NCBI RefSeq assembly: GCF_036588685.1
Contig: NC_086378.1
Coordinates: 45,615,035 to 45,679,034, forward strand
Reading direction: 5' to 3'
DNA length: 64,000 nucleotides
Origin: Mytilus trossulus
Lineage: Eukaryota; Mollusca; Bivalvia; Mytilida; Mytilidae
Position 1 is the first letter of the stretch. Every line of letters starts with the position of its first letter. Under the pieces are notes generated by a model. The model did no database searches, had not been told where the DNA came from, and saw nothing but the letters and a program-made list of their open reading frames with translations. Positions 25,401 to 34,442 of this stretch are shown one piece after another. The position numbers and the translations under genes were made by a program.

Positions 25401-28400
25401 AGTTCACCATCTTATTCTGCACTGATTTCCATTTAAATTTTAATACATTTGTCATTTCGGTTTTTTTTTTAAAGCTGGTTATGCGGTATAGGCTTTGCTC
25501 ATTGCTCAAGACGGTGCGGTGACCGATTGTGGTTAATTTCTGTGTCATTTGGTCTAATGTGGTGTCATTTGGTATAATGTGGTGTCACTGATAATCATAT
25601 CATATCTTCTAGTTTTTTTATATTATAAATAACTATCTTTTTCCACACCAAGAGGGAAAATATCTCACCTGATTAAATTGTTTAAAAAACTTTCATCAAA
25701 AAGTAAATTTTCTCTTTTTTTCAAGGACTTTTTAGAAGCAACAGGACACACAGAGTTCATACCTAAGATCAAATACACTCAATGTGACTACAAGATCTTA
25801 GGTATGAACAACGGATCATACCTTAAAAGGTCAAAGAAAGACAAATCCAACCTAGTTGTCTTCGAGGAAGATAACTCTGAAAGACAAGGTTAGTAGATGG
25901 CAATGTCTGTTGACGATATGGGCAAAGCTGTTATGTGGAATATCATTTTGATAATTTTGAATTCCTGAAATCTTTCTGTACTGCAGTTTAAGTTTTTTTT
26001 AATGGCATTAATAACATAATAGAACTATTCATGCATGTTAAACGTAAGAATCAATTTTCTATTTTCGATAAAACTTTTGTGTATATGAAAAAAAACTTGG
26101 ATTCTGGTATTTTACATTTCAGATGATTGTTTCTTTCCAATAAATGGCGGTGTTCGTGTAGCACCAGTCAAACGAAGCGAGGAAGACAGTAGGGGTGTTT
26201 TTAAAGTTAAAACAGGTTTGTGTGTTTAACATCTATGTTTAATGTATAGTCTTAATTGTTTCTTCAAATCATCCCCAGAGAACTTGTCAACTAAAATAGT
26301 TTAAATCATAGCATACGACATTCAAAAAAACGGCTTTTTACAGAAAATTTCTGTGACATTGAAACTGTAAATTATGATAGCCAAAATTGGGAACTAACTT
26401 ATTATTATATAAGCAAGTTGCATTCTAAAATACAAAAAAAAAAAAAAAATAAACCCACGAAAATAACATTGAAAATATCCGTATCGTGATTCGTCAGAGG
26501 TCTCAAATAATTATCATTACCGTCTTTTTTGGGAAAAAAAATGAACGTGATTCTTCAAAATCAGTCGATGGTTTTGCCGTCTAAAAGAAAGTGTACATTT
26601 TATCGTCATTCACCAAAAAAAATACCGTTAACGCCATTTGGCAAGAATGTTTACCGTTATTCGTCATAAAGGTACCCCCATTATGAGCCTCGTTTAACCC
26701 ATACAACAAGAAGGCAATAAGAAATGGGGAATATCCTAAAACATCTTTTTTAATTTCTGTTTATTTTCATAGGTTATCAAGTGAAGATGAAGCTATCTCT
26801 AATGAATGGAAGTGTTGGCTTCGGCTGGATAAGGAAAAGCTTTATCCACGGAGCCAAAAAATGGGGCTTCTATTTTCTATCATCAAAGGACGCTCAAAAA
26901 GTGATTGGTGAAGCATCCTGTGCTCACGAAATGAACAATTTTGCTGATTTTACCAGTTTTGACGATGATGACCATGTCACAACAGAAGAAGTAAATACGT
27001 CTATGCACCAAATAATTTCAACTTGCATAGATGACTCTGAAGACCTAATTGTTTTTTAAAGAAATTATCCTTATTTTGTTTTATAACCGATACTGCTAGC
27101 ATCGACATTTTACATATCTCCTCCTGTACATTATATTTTTCTTGGGATGGCGTAATCGTAAGAGAACAATATTTTTTTTCATTTTTTTTTCATAAATTCA
27201 ATTATAATTCAAGTACGTTTGTTTAATAATTTTCTAGTTTTTCGTTAGGGCTACACGACGTAAACTAATATGTCTTATATCATTTTGATCAATATTCTCA
27301 TTCTCTGTCTCCCTCTCTCTCTTTGTACCACCCAAACTTCTCCCTTTTCCCTCTTTCTCTCTCTATCAAGTCTAAGCAAAAACGATGTTGTTGAATTGAA
27401 AAGTTAAGAACATCGAATAGTTAAAAGATTGATCCCTCATTACCTAGTTTTTCCTTATTTTCACTGATTTTCGTAGAGTCTCAATTCCTAAAAATAGTTA
27501 AATCATCCTCATTAAACAGTTTTCGAACGAGAAGTTTCTAAAAAAAATCTTTTAAACCGGAAATTTCATCAAATGGTATACCGATTAAATTGGACTTCAA
27601 CTCAAAATCTGACAGATACATAAAATATAAATAAGTAATTTGTCACCGTATCCATTTTATTTTTACATCATCTGTGAAATGAAGCACGTCGTATTATATA
27701 TACATAACTCATTCAACGTTCATTTATCTCAACATATTTGATAGAATATTTCCTATTTCATAAGATTTTATAATATTTTTAAGATATCTTTTGATTTTTT
27801 ATCAGATATCATAGTTTATAAAATGTCTTATAATTTATGAGATATCTATACATTTTTTTTTATATTTACAATGTTTTTTTATACATTGTCGTCGAATTTA
27901 TCAGACGTCTTATATAATTATATTTTGATTGATTGATTGTTTCTTAACGTCCAATGGCAAAAAGAATTATATAAGATAAATTAAATGATTAATTTATGTA
28001 TATTTTTCTATTTTTCATTTTCTATTTATATTTGATATCTTGAATCTGATTAATATAAGATATCCTTATTTATGAATTAACATATATTTATTTATACTTT
28101 TATATCTTAATCTATATACACTATTTTTCATATCATTTATATACACTATTTAATATATTATTTATATACATTTTTTTACATATTATTTATATATATATAT
28201 TTTCTTTATATTTTTATATTTATTTTTGAATTAGATATCTTATACTTCTACATGATATAAGATCTCTAAATTATTTTTTATGCTCATATACATTATTTTA
28301 TATTTATATATGATGTCGGACATCTGTATTGAGATATCTTAGTGGTACCTCATCTTCGCTAGCCAAGGGTTACTATCCACTTCCCTCCTCTACACGTGGA

Positions 28401-28537
28401 GAGTATGGAAGTCCATCGTAACCCTTGGCTTGCGAAGATGGTGATAACTGAGATTCACAGATGTTTATTATACAAGATATCTTATAAAGTTTATAAGATA
28501 TCTTATATGATATATCTTGAACGTTGGATAAGTATAT

Positions 28538-28569
<32 letters not shown>

Positions 28570-31500
28570 CTGATTGATGGATCAGTACGACGAATCAAGA
28601 ATACTACGGCGTGCTTAATTTCATAGTTTGAATTAGTTCATGCAAAATTAGCCATCGTGTTTTAAATTAAAAAAAAACGGGTTTTTTTCTCTTTTCTCAA
28701 CCGGAAATTAATTAGTGCAGATCTTCCGTTAAAAAAATGTATATTCTAATTATTAATTTTTCATTCATAGTTTTTCCCCGTCTTTTTAATAAATAAATAG
28801 AAAAAAAAAGATTTTTTTTAAAATTTGATTAAAGGAAAAACGGAAATAAAATCACACTATTTTTTTTCATAAATTTCTAATGGCGCTGACTTATATGGTG
28901 GTTTTATTGTCTATGGCATGATTCAGTGATATGAGACTTTGAAAAAGATACAGAAATTAAATAAATTGTTTAAAAATACTAGATAGACAATACAAGGTCC
29001 AAATAAATACTGAGTGGTGACTGGTCAAGAACAAAATGTCGACTTTCATAGTAAATGATTTAGGCATACAATCCATATTGTATCCCTATTATGACGCTGC
29101 ATCTCAGCGCTGCATATAATCTTTCTACATAATTTATTCAAACGCCATCCGGCCAGGGGAGGGGTCTTTTTATCCTCCAGTTATGTATTTTAACAAAATT
29201 CCTAAGTTACATTTTCACTTCGCGAAATGTAACATTTAATACCCCCCTCTTAATATTTTTGTTCGTTCGCTAATGTGTAATTTGAATGTAGGACGACTTT
29301 TTTTCTATTTATTGTATATATTATTTTCCTTACCCACATCTGAATGAAACAGCTCACTAACATGTTACAAGTTTTCTAAATGATGTTGAAATAAAGGTTA
29401 TCACATTTATGTTACTTTATCATGCTTTTTTGTATAGTTTATATCCGAAACATTTATCAACAATATTAATTACTTCAATTTGAGTTTTATTTCTGCTTAT
29501 TTATTTCTGTTAATGCTAAATAAATACATTATTACTGTATATGTAAAAAAAAATACTTCAACACAAAATTACTGTATATAATAAATAAATAAATCAACAC
29601 AAAATTACTGGATATGATAAATAAATAAATCAACACACTTGTACTGTTTATATGATAAATAAATACTTCAACACACTTTTACTGTTTATATGATGAATAA
29701 ATACTTCAACACACTTTTGCTGTTTATATGATGAATAAATACTTCAACACACTTTTGCTGTTTATATGATCCACACAAAATTGCTGTATATGATATTAAA
29801 ATATATACTTCAACACACTCAGCATTGTTTTTGTTTGGAAAACACAGAAAAAAATGATCTCGCCTTGTTCAAAACTGCTTTTGTTGTACAATTATTTCCT
29901 GATATGGTGACCCGCCGTGACCGCATATTTTTAGTATCTAGCATTTGTGATTGGTGCATTTTTATATATTTTACTGATTTATGAATACCCATCGAACACC
30001 TAAAGAAGGCAAAATTTCTCTTTCTCAAGTTAAGTAATTTGTAAAATATGTTGGAATATGAAAAGTGTAAGGTATAAAAATAACTTACATCAAATGTTTT
30101 ACAGTCATTTTAGACATATATTATATACAACCTAGAAATGCAAGATAAGCTAAACATATTAAAATAGGTCCTAGACCTCTTTTTCGATATATTTGTGATT
30201 TAAAATATGGCGGGAAAAGGCTGACTCGGACTTTTACTTTATGTTTGCATTGGTATTATTTGGGTCTCAAAACAAAAGAAAGAAAATCAAGAATCCTCTA
30301 AAATTTTGGTAAATGGCTTTTCATGAGCTATTAAGTCTTAAATGAAAAAAAAAATGGGTGATATGGGGCAAAATATTTTACATTGTATTGTATGGAAAAA
30401 CACCAAGAAGTCCGAATATTTCACACTTATTCAAAAACATCACCTTAGAACATCCTTAAGTCTTTGAAAATTGTTAAAAAAGCACCAGCCTGAAATGAAT
30501 TCAGGAGAAATTGATCCCTGCTATTTTTGGTAATGACATCAAGAAATAAGCGGTCAGGATTTTTTTTATATATATTAATTTTGTTCACTTGAAATTTTGA
30601 AATGATGAATTAGAAAAGAAAGACAGATGGGTATCCATCAATGACACAACATCAGTATATGACCAGCAACAGCACAAACAAGGATATATTGTTGTACGTT
30701 ATCTCTAAATCACAATGTAGACTTCGAAACGGAGAAAACACTATCACCTCTAAGCAAGTTTCAGACGGCCCCTTCTACCGATATGAGCGGAATTCTATGC
30801 AAAAAGACGTTAACACCACAACTGTGTATAGAAGAACAAAGACATGGAACAATTCCAATGAGATAAATCAGGCAAAGATATCAATAAAACTGAGAATGGT
30901 AACGTAATCAAGAGACATCAACCCGAAGCAGCCCAAGGCCGAATGAGATAAAATAAGATATTTTTATTCCAATTAAAGGGCCCATGAAGAGCAAAGCAAT
31001 TTATTACAATCATTTTTATAATTGTTACAATAATGAAACAATAATGACACAAATCGTAAACATGAATTTAACTATTTCTGAGATGTTTATCTACAACCAG
31101 AATATGTACTGTCAAAAGTGTGCCAAATATATATATATATATATATATATATCAATATTTAGACGACCACAGGGCAAATAGATCGCATATTTTAGTTTGC
31201 TGACGATAGTGATATCCTTCACCTGGAATTTCCGTGCTCTTCCGAAAATTACATATAAAATTTCAGTGCATTTCCGAAAATTACACATAGAATTTAAGTG
31301 TTTTTTTCCGAAAATTACAAATAGAATTTGTGTGCTTTTCCGAAAAATTACATATGTGTTTCAGAAAACTCCATTTAAAATGTCCGTGCTTTTCCGAAAA
31401 TTACATAATTAATAGAATTTAAATGCGTTTCAGAAAACTCCATATAGAAATTCAGTGCATGCTTTTCAGAATATAACATATACAATTCAGTGCTTCGATT

Positions 31501-31921
31501 CAGAAAATTACACATATAATTTCAGTGCTTTTCAGAAAATTAACTTCCAATAAAATCACATGACTGTTGCAATGCACTGTTTTCTATTAACAATCAAGTT
31601 GAGGAGGATGCCCATCACATCCTTGATCGAATTTCAGTAGATGTGCAAATCTAATAGTTTTATTTTAAGTTTGTTCTGATGTGATTTTAAATTTGCATGG
31701 GATACTTCACATGTATATTTGTTCCACGAAGAAAGTATATTTAGTACACGAAATCATTTATGGCAGTATTGGGATAAATCGCAGTTATACACTATAAAAT
31801 CAGCCAACAGTCAAACAAACTAGAAACAATTTTAGTAAAGCGAAAGTTTTTTGAGCAGTATACAATACTTACCTACATACAGCAGAATCAGAATTAAAAC
31901 AAACCCTGAACGTGACAGCAT
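10285..31921 (-). CDS. Secreted phospholipase A2, four coding exons
   Basis: Joined on the minus strand: 31921-31873, 12946-12790, 10927-10812, 10430-10285 (468 bases, 155 residues plus TGA). Exons meet at GT/AG sites with matching phases (1, 0+2, 1). The product is a conventional Ca2+-dependent secreted PLA2, which hydrolyses the sn-2 acyl bond of phospholipids. Residues 1-16, MLSRSGFVLILILLYV, plus a few more form a signal peptide. YGNYCGAGGSG is the Ca2+-binding loop, DGCCKEHDECY holds the catalytic His and Ca2+-ligand Asp, and CECDLDLAQC is the conserved C-terminal Asp motif. Ten cysteines lie in the mature part, so disulfide bonding and secretion are expected. The role could be digestive or antimicrobial; the sequence does not say. 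The exon 1 to exon 2 link across 18.9 kb rests on phase and signal peptide only. Another exon could intervene. Confidence 0.85.
10812..10927 (-). CDS. PLA2 exon 3: catalytic CCxxHDxCY
   Basis: Acceptor TTTAATTTTAG and donor G|GTGAGT. It begins with CCKEHDECY, an exact match to the PLA2 histidine active-site signature. It continues with GC and a hydrophobic stretch (NFMLVFNERRQELNC). Phase-1 boundaries at both ends fit its neighbours. Confidence 0.9.
10999..11170. mobile_element. Foldback MITE, GCTGAACCGTGAAGTCAT family, copy 1
   Basis: Inverted ends read TTGCTAGCTGAACCGTGGTC at the left and GACTTCACGGTTCAGCTTAC at the right. The interior is also self-complementary (GGTAAACTACCCTCC near the left, GAAGGGTAGTATACC near the right). 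It sits in PLA2 intron 2. A second copy lies at 18558-18732. Confidence 0.75.
11180..12780. other. PLA2 intron 2 remainder, no gene seen
   Basis: AT-rich intron sequence. A poly-C tract sits at about 12064-12079 and GATTGGTTGATTGGTTGATT-like simple sequence at about 11264-11283. No splice-flanked conserved exon was found on either strand. The minus-strand frame at 11716-11919 has no recognisable content. Confidence 0.5.
12790..12946 (-). CDS. PLA2 exon 2: N-terminal helix and Ca2+ loop
   Basis: Acceptor TTTTCTCTAG and donor GG|GTAGGT. The exon encodes residues 17-69 approximately, including ATSNFIGRVTTM (first helix) and YVGYGNYCGAGGSGPVMDP, which matches the YGxYCGxGGxGxPxD Ca2+-loop signature of the family. 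It ends within DG just before the active-site cysteines. Confidence 0.88.
13945..27059 (+). CDS. Unrecognised ten-exon gene nested in PLA2 intron 1
   Basis: Exons: 13945-13997, 15039-15169, 16987-17101, 17625-17730, 18275-18496, 22666-22772, 24394-24496, 25726-25888, 26123-26215, 26773-27059. They total 1380 bases, giving 459 residues and TAA. Every junction has AG/GT and the phases are continuous, with no internal stop, which is strong support. I do not recognise the protein. There is no signal peptide or membrane span from the chosen start. Residues about 100-245 are rich in Leu, Lys, Glu and Asn and look helical or coiled-coil (ERKLKEMVNKQSNAEDKYTT). The C-terminus has KMKLSLMNGSVGFGWIRKSF and an acidic stretch (TSFDDDDHVTTEE). 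An in-frame ATG 57 bases upstream (13888-13890) would add a hydrophobic lead (ARKILLTILVYLV). The downstream ATG was chosen for its better context (AGAATGG). A BAR-like helical fold is only a guess. Confidence 0.8.
14240..14402 (-). mobile_element. tRNA-derived SINE
   Basis: On the minus strand the head reads TGTGGTCTAGCGGGACGACT (A-box-like TGGTCTAGCGG) with GGGTTCGAATCCCGGCGAGG (B box) about 50 bases later. A GGAAGAACC segment, TTTGTGAAAGCAAATTTACA and an AT-rich tail follow. The spacing fits a polymerase III tRNA-like promoter. The insert between the boxes and the long non-tRNA body argue against a functional tRNA. It sits in intron 1 of the nested gene. Confidence 0.7.
14636..14820 (+). 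repeat. Dispersed repeat, family 4 (AAGATGTGG head), plus copy
   Basis: Starts GAAGATGTGGTACGATTGCT and continues GACAACTCTCCACAAGAGAC, AAATGACACAAAATTTACAA, TATAGGTAACCGAATGGCCT and TCAACAATGAGCAAATCCCA. Inverted relatives lie at 17102-17312, 25445-25600, 44885-44945 and 58195-58345/58806-58865. The constant head with variable far end suggests a SINE-like element. Short frames on both strands lie entirely within it. Confidence 0.6.
15220..15640 (+). repeat. TATTCT-rich degenerate tandem tract plus family 3 copy
   Basis: 15240-15440 is a pyrimidine-rich degenerate tandem of TTATTCT(G/C)T-T-TTTATATTT-like units. It is followed at 15465-15640 by a family 3 copy (TTTTAAACCAGGTTTAAGTC, ATTTCTGAACCAAGTTAGGA, GGACTTTCCGGTTTGAATTT). 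The same two components occur together near 33690-33890 for the tandem part. It lies in intron 2 of the nested gene; no exon is present. Confidence 0.5.
16270..16660 (+). repeat. Minisatellite, TATTCTTTATATTTTGGCACC units
   Basis: About a dozen degenerate units of 30-38 bases run through this stretch, each with CATTATTCT-TAT and TATTTTAGCACCCC or TATTTTGGCACC. Units near the right end are the most alike. It lies in intron 2 of the nested gene, directly before a family 4 relative (about 16735-16840). Confidence 0.7.
17102..17312 (-). repeat. Dispersed repeat, family 4, minus copy at a splice donor
   Basis: On the minus strand this reads GGAAGATGTGGTGTGAGTGC, CAATGAGACAATTCTCCATC, AAAGTACGGCCTTCAACACG and GCTATAAAGGGCCCCAAAAT, family 4 in order. 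Its far end falls within a few bases of the donor of nested-gene exon 3 (17102). Confidence 0.6.
17765..17840 (+). repeat. Short tandem repeat, 14-base unit
   Basis: CTATTCAGAGCCA is repeated about five times in direct tandem just after nested-gene exon 4. Near-identical units suggest recent expansion. Confidence 0.9.
18558..18732. mobile_element. Foldback MITE, GCTGAACCGTGAAGTCAT family, copy 2
   Basis: Left end GCTTGCTGGCTGAACCGTGA and right end TCACGGTTCAGCTAACAAGC are near-perfect inverted repeats. The interior GGTTTGGTAAACTACCTTCT and GGAGTGTAGTATACCTAACC also pair. It lies in intron 5 of the nested gene, about 60 bases after the exon 5 donor. Confidence 0.8.
19747..20870 (+). repeat. 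Internal tandem unit 1 (1124 bases)
   Basis: Starts CTAAAAGGTATGCAAATATA and ends GTCACTTTTGT. The following 20871-22006 starts with the same bases and repeats the unit with very few differences. Confidence 0.9.
20871..22006 (+). repeat. Internal tandem unit 2 (1136 bases)
   Basis: Near-identical to 19747-20870. Differences are a gain of short TTGAGACAAAATTCAGTTTT units near 21263-21340, loss of one TTGAGACAAAAGTCAATTTT-type unit near 21730, and a few substitutions. Such similarity means a recent duplication, or an assembly duplication. Confidence 0.9.
22064..22522 (+). repeat. Dispersed repeat, family 1, copy B
   Basis: Begins immediately at the right target duplication of the micro-palindrome element with CTAGTAGTCTGTTGTTGTTT. 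It continues GGTTACATCTTCTGACATCA, GCGCCTGTCCCAAG, GGCCAGCTGAATGACGCC and TGGTGACCTTCTGCTG to a CCATTTCCATTCCCAATG end. Copy C contains the same GCTAGTAGTCTG wording without interruption. The palindrome element therefore probably inserted into, or at the edge of, this copy. Confidence 0.7.
23070..23235 (-). repeat. Dispersed repeat CGAAACGCTTTTCTGGATT, copy 2
   Basis: Inverted relative of 9545-9660: GAGCGTTCCTGATGAAGGAA, CCAGAAAAGCGCTTCGGACG and CAAGAAATTATAAGACTGTG read as its complement. It lies in intron 6 of the nested gene. Confidence 0.6.
23400..23570 (+). repeat. Minisatellite, GGGGCGTGGTTTC units
   Basis: Four or five units of roughly 35 bases, each with GACCGGTGGGGCGTGG or GACNGTTGGGCGTGGTTTC and TCTGTTAATGA-like spacers. 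The GC content is unusual for this intron. Confidence 0.75.
23853..24037. mobile_element. Hairpin MITE, 185 bases, ATAATAGTTCTTG ends
   Basis: Left half ATAATAGTTCTTGAAAAACT, GGTCATTATCGTGA and GGACTGCCC-AGGACAGTGG is mirrored by the right half through to CAAGAACTATTAT. The arms meet at a short loop around CTTCGGCTC near 23945. The whole element can therefore fold into one hairpin with few mismatches. It lies in intron 6 of the nested gene. The minus-strand frame across it is incidental. Confidence 0.8.
25177..25230. mobile_element. MITE, CAGTGGCGGATC family, left-end fragment
   Basis: CAGTGGCGGATTTAAGGG is followed by GGTTCCAAGGGTTTGTATCC and a C/T run. No right end is present. It lies in intron 7 of the nested gene, after a TATTCT-rich tract similar to 16270-16660. 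Confidence 0.5.
25265..25600 (-). repeat. Short tandem plus family 4 relative
   Basis: 25300-25440 has three units of about 55 bases with CTGCACTGATT-CCAG and ATAGTTAACCATCT-like wording. 25470-25600 reads on the minus strand as family 4 (ACACCACATTATACCAAATG, ACACAGAAATTAACCACAAT, CGGTCACCGCACCGTC). It is intronic. Confidence 0.5.
27060..27700. other. 3' flank of nested gene
   Basis: Downstream of the TAA at 27057-27059. No canonical AATAAA was found close by, so the 3' end is undefined. A CTCTGTCTCCCTCTCTCTCT-like pyrimidine tract lies at about 27300-27364. No coding sequence is seen. Confidence 0.4.
27714..28528. mobile_element. AT-rich palindromic element around a hairpin core
   Basis: CAACGTTCA at the left and TGAACGTTG at the right bound a region packed with self-complementary AAGATATCTTATAA-like words. 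The centre, 28319-28466, is a clear hairpin. A GATTGATTGATTGATTG tract follows at 28540. The outer ends are weakly matched, so the element boundaries are tentative. Confidence 0.45.
28319..28466. repeat. Hairpin, CATCTTCGCTAGCCAAGGGT arms
   Basis: The left arm ACATCTGTATTGAGATATC, CATCTTCGCTAGCCAAGGGT and TACTAT pairs with the right arm GTAACCCTTGGCTTGCGAAG, ATGG and CACAGATGT. The loop is about 35 bases. Arms are over 50 bases with scattered mismatches. No coding content. Confidence 0.8.
28570..29500. other. PLA2 intron 1, no gene seen
   Basis: AT-rich intron sequence between the nested gene and PLA2 exon 1. No exon, RNA gene or bounded element was identified on either strand. Confidence 0.4.
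29520..29820 (+). repeat. Minisatellite, ATACTTCAACACACTTTTACTG units
   Basis: About seven units of 38-42 bases, each with TTACTGTATATGATAAATAA or ACTGTTTATATGATGAATAA and CTTCAACACA. Adjacent units near 29660-29760 are almost identical. It lies in PLA2 intron 1. Confidence 0.85.
31225..31550 (+). repeat. Minisatellite, TTCCGAAAATTACATA units
   Basis: About ten units of about 33 bases with GTGCTTTTCCGAAAATTACA and TATAGAATTTCA-like spacers. It ends about 320 bases inside the first intron from PLA2 exon 1. The open frame here simply reflects the repeated wording. Confidence 0.85.
31873..31921 (-). CDS. PLA2 exon 1: start codon and signal peptide
   Basis: ATG is followed by a hydrophobic run (GFVLILILLYV) and ends in phase 1 at a consensus donor G|GTAAGT. 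Exon 2 begins with the two bases needed to complete an Asp codon. A TTTCTACAG-like acceptor lies 13 bases upstream of the ATG, so an upstream 5'UTR exon is possible as an alternative to transcription starting just here. Confidence 0.75.
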
Positions 31922-31960
31922 GCTGTTTTAATCTGTAGAAATATACAAAATTTATAGTCT

Positions 31961-31970
31961 TATATTTATA
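31961..31970 (-). promoter_or_regulatory. Candidate TATA box, PLA2 gene
   Basis: The minus strand reads TATAAATATA 40-50 bases before the PLA2 ATG. That would place initiation about 15-20 bases before the start codon. The AT-rich setting makes chance occurrence possible. Confidence 0.35.
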
Positions 31971-32832
31971 TGGAAGAAATATACGAAGGAACAATGAGTA
32001 CGGTCCAATTAATATAAAGTACCCCACGAATAATTCATATAATCAATATTTCTTTTCATGCCAGTCAAAACTTAAATGTGAATCCGTTAACCATTAATTC
32101 AAGAACTAGCTTATGGAACAATGTAACTAAAAAATTATCAAAGCACAAGTAATACTAAAAGACACCTAAATCACACTTTTGAATGTTATGGTGAGTAACT
32201 AACATACACACAAAATTTCTTGGAAACAACATCATTCAAAACAGAAATGCAAGAATCATTCAAACAATTTATGAAAAAGTCATTCATTTCGCAAATTTTC
32301 AGTAAATTTATCAAGGGGAGGTAACACAAACATTATAAATGCAATCCCTTTGATAGAGATACTAAACTAACAGCTTTTAAAATAATTAGACACGCTCCTG
32401 TGATGTATACGTAAGATAAGAATTTGGCAGTTATCCTTAATAGAATAAAATAGCTTAGAGATAAAAGAAACACTTGATTTGAAAGAAATATATATATATG
32501 TCAGACATACATCCATGCTACTACAGTATTCTATGTTTGTCGTGTATTGAGTCCTAATAACTATGTTTAATATGTATATAAAAGAAAATGTTAGGCAGAT
32601 ATACAAGCAAGTATACTTCTGGAAAACTTGATCTCAATATCATAGCATAAGGTGCAGAGTTTCTTTGTTTGATAGATAGAAAAATCCTTTGTTCTATACA
32701 TGTATTGACAAATTATCATATATTCTTTATTCAAATGTACAATCTTACTAATATCTGCCATTATGTCTCGGAAATTTGCAGATTTAAGCAAAGGACTAAA
32801 GACCATTTGTGCTATAGCTATTTTATAATCCA

Positions 32833-33506
32833 GGGGTGGTGTTCTCGAAGGTATCCTAAGATTCGTCCTAAGTCATAAATAAGACCGATTTTAGGATGGA
32901 CTTAAGATCGACTTAGGACACTCTTAAGTTGTGTCTCGAAGCTCTCTCAGACTAATCTTATGTTAGGACGTCCTAAACATTTCCTAAGTCGAAATTTTTA
33001 ATCTTTACAGTAATTTTTTGATAAAACATATTTTAATGACGAAATTATTTAACAAAATTGTTTACGAATTTTATAATAACATGTACAGAATTAAATGCAT
33101 AATTACCAATGTAATTATATGAAAAAGGATTGTTATTTAAACTTGAAAACAATTTGTTTTGAAATGAAAATTAAATTTGTTGTGTAATTGTATCGTGAAA
33201 CACGAAATTCAAAGTTTAAAATCATGCACAATTTCTTTATATACGAGTTAATAACCGATGGTGCGTTTCATTTCATGTTCATTTTCACGTAAAATAATGA
33301 GCAAAAAGCGAAATCCAAACATTATTACACTAGGATGAAGATAGGATGCTCTTAAGACACCTTATTGGGTGTCCTAAAGTTAGGACGAAAAATGAGATAT
33401 ATCATAAGTTAAGAGAGCTTCGAGAACACGACCTAGGACAAAGACTTGTCATAAGATAGACTTAGGACACGTCCTAATCCTAAGATAGCTTCGAGAACAC
33501 CACCCC
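32833..33506. mobile_element. 674-base MITE, GGGGTGGTGTTCTCGAAG ends
   Basis: GGGGTGGTGTTCTCGAAG at the left is an exact inverse of CTTCGAGAACACCACCCC at the right. Both subterminal zones (about 32850-32990 and 33330-33490) are packed with CTTAGGA/TCCTAAG-type words in both orientations, and each carries a second TCTCGAAGCTCTC-like block. The centre is plain AT-rich sequence without an open frame. No clear target duplication was read. Confidence 0.85.
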
Positions 33507-34286
33507 ATGATGATGATTCAACAGCTTTTAGTTCTATTCACAATATCCACATCCAAACATTTGGACTGTATAATTTAAGTTTCTAGAAAATCGCCAACCG
33601 AGTAATACTATTAAGTGAACTAACAATTTCTTTTATCAAAAAGAGAAGATATCTTGAAAATAAATCTTCCTGTATGAGGCTATAGATGGGGTCCTTGGTT
33701 TCTTTATTTTATACATTCTTATGGCATTTTTTTTCTCTGTTCTTTATATTTCAGCCTGCCATTCGCTCTACTCTATTTTTTTGGCCTATGTTTCTTAATT
33801 CTTTGTGTTTATCTCTTTATTCTGAACCGTTGGCTTTAACTCATTATTCTCTTTTCTGTAAACCCCATCCAGACCCTCTTTAATTCTGTAATTCTAAAGA
33901 GAAAACTAAGACAAATTCTTATTTGAAAGGATGTATTATATGTCTTCCTGTCTTCCTCAAGGGTAATTTATTCAAAAACACTGATCTTGTAATTTCAAGG
34001 CTATGCGTACTACAGTTATATATAATGATTTCTATAGCAGAATATAACATATTTTAAAGAACATAAAATTTACAAGGAAAGCAACCCCATCATTTACGAT
34101 TAATTTTTGGGTAATCATAAATCAAATTGTCCGTCAACTATGTTCGAAATGTGTATCCGCAAACCCTCCTTAATCATAGATTTTATTAAAAGTATATCTC
34201 TTTATATTTTTTCCCGGGGTGTGGGGTCTCATGGCTATTTAAGACTTTGAATAATTTGAGTATGCATCTATGAAATGAGTATCTTC

Positions 34287-34442
34287 CAGTGGCGGATCCA
34301 GAAATTTTCATAAATGGGGGTCCACTGGCTGCCTAAGAGGGGGCCCGATTTCGTCACGCCTCAGTAATTTCCTATAAAAGCAACCAAATTTTGTTCTCAA
34401 AAGGGGACCGGGCCCCCTGCCTCCCCCCTAAATCCGCCTGTG
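34287..34442. mobile_element. MITE, CAGTGGCGGATC family, intact copy
   Basis: Left CAGTGGCGGATCCAG and right AAATCCGCCTGTG are flanked by TCTTC on both sides (34282-34286 and 34443-34447). The interior has GGGGGCCCG and CGGGCCCCCT blocks that also pair. It is non-coding. Confidence 0.85.

Noticed and set aside
30641-30907. 88-codon plus-strand frame with a normal-looking composition
   Set aside because: No recognisable domain, no splice sites joining it to another exon. The wording resembles interspersed repeat sequence.
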